Source: Chloroflexus islandicus (GTDB lineage: Bacteria; Chloroflexota; Chloroflexia; Chloroflexales; Chloroflexaceae). From it: a stretch of 64,000 nucleotides of DNA. Positions 63,640 to 64,000 of this stretch are shown here, in pieces. Under the pieces are notes generated by a model that saw only the letters and a program-made list of their open reading frames with translations, had not been told where the DNA came from and ran no database searches. The DNA lies in contig NZ_LWQS01000036.1 of the NCBI RefSeq assembly GCF_001650695.1, positions 1 through 64,000 of the forward strand. Direction: 5' to 3'. Made by a program: the position numbers and the translations under genes. Position 1 is the first letter of the stretch, and the number at the start of each line of letters is the position of its first letter.

Positions 63640-64000
63640 ATGCGACGCGCAAATCGGCTCCGCCGGCCCGAACAATTTCGCCGCGTGCGCCACGAGGGTC
63701 GCACTGTTACGTCACCGTGGCTGGCCTTGACCGTCGCGCCGGGCCGGCGCAATGCCGTGCGCTGCGGGTTCATCGCTGGCCGGCGCATCGGCGGCGCAGT
63801 TCAACGCAACCGTGCGCGCCGGCGCGTCCGTGAGGCGGTTCGCTTGCTGCTGCCGTCATTGCAGAGCGGCTACGATTTGGTCTTTGTTATCCGCTCGCCG
63901 GAAGTGGTTGAAGCGCCCTTTAGCCGGTTACAAGCCGATATTGCCGCACTTCTGCGGCAGGCTTGCCTCTTGAACGCGCCGGAACCCGAATCAACTGCAT
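63640..64000 (+). CDS. rnpA: Ribonuclease P protein component (cut by window end)
   Basis: First 120 residues visible. MRRANRLRRPEQFRRVRHEGRTV and the RNA-binding motif RRIGGAVQRNRARRRVREAVR (RNR motif) are diagnostic. Protein subunit of the tRNA 5' processing enzyme. It follows rpmH, the usual order. No good ribosome site is seen before the ATG and the gap is 93 bases. No stop codon before the window end. Confidence 0.93.
   Translation, partial: MRRANRLRRPEQFRRVRHEGRTVTSPWLALTVAPGRRNAVRCGFIAGRRIGGAVQRNRARRRVREAVRLLLPSLQSGYDLVFVIRSPEVVEAPFSRLQADIAALLRQACLLNAPEPESTA

Overview
The window looks like a chromosomal segment of a filamentous anoxygenic phototroph-type member of the Chloroflexi (class Chloroflexia, probably Chloroflexales). 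This is inferred from the gene content: a bacterial mevalonate route with an archaeal-style HMG-CoA synthase, thiolase-like and DUF35 group, menaquinone genes, a fused Mg/Co-chelatase-like protein, a tungsten-type aldehyde ferredoxin oxidoreductase, sulfane-sulfur genes, secreted proteins ending in YLPAI-like tails, and GC-rich DNA. No species name can be read from the sequence. There is no CRISPR array, transposase gene, prophage or rRNA operon. One tRNA (Arg-CCU) is present.

Layout. 0.5-6.4 kb: lipoprotein, HMG-CoA reductase, HMG-CoA synthase, thiolase-like protein, Yip1-like membrane protein and DUF35 protein. 6.4-12 kb: minus-strand sulfane-sulfur block (rhodanese-persulfide dioxygenase fusion, TusA, DsrE, rhodanese, DUF442 phosphatase, SulP; then a rhodanese lipoprotein). 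12.2-12.8 kb: redoxin gene with an in-frame TGA at the first active-site Cys position and a SECIS-like hairpin, a candidate selenoprotein. 13.8-20.4 kb: exported beta-propeller, secreted-protein remnant, thioredoxin-like gene, Nramp transporter with a DtxR-type operator, tRNA-Arg and an anion permease. 20.7-26.6 kb: IclR regulator, hexapeptide acyltransferase, DUF1405 protein, and menB-menA-menE. 27.1-33.5 kb: moeA, a moeA-PBP fusion, a MoaD-like protein and aldehyde ferredoxin oxidoreductase, i.e. pterin-cofactor and tungstoenzyme functions. 34.4-42.8 kb: MenH-like hydrolase, lon, DUF309, glycosyltransferase, PHP phosphoesterase, DtxR/MntR regulator and enoyl-CoA hydratase. 42.8-53.8 kb: hybrid histidine kinase, M24 peptidase, MFS transporter, an exopolysaccharide set (glycosyltransferase, two Wzz-like proteins, CpsD-like ATPase) and an OmpR-type two-component pair. 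54.3-59.1 kb: minus-strand cell-shape operon mreB-mreC-mreD-mrdA. 59.5-64 kb: fused chelatase, three-domain S1 protein, rpmH behind a near-ideal sigma70 promoter, and rnpA cut by the window end.

Almost every long intergenic gap is filled by mosaics of at least five short repeat families. A: GTCATTGCGAG...GAAGCAATC, usually as head-to-head inverted pairs. B: GC-rich stems CCCTCTCCCGC and AGCCCGCGCAGCGGGCT and AGCCCGGCCCTTCAGGGCCGGG-like. C: GTGCGGCAGT-N3-ACTGCCGCA. D: CGCAGAGGACGC / CGCAAAGGCGCAAAG. E: GAGCCGNACGG palindromes. They give rise to many spurious open frames that are not annotated as genes.

The most notable points are the candidate selenoprotein, the HMG-CoA synthase cluster whose thiolase partner has lost its catalytic residues and whose DUF35 partner has lost its zinc ribbon, the compact sulfane-sulfur block, the DtxR-box/Nramp/DtxR regulator set, and the repeat mosaics.
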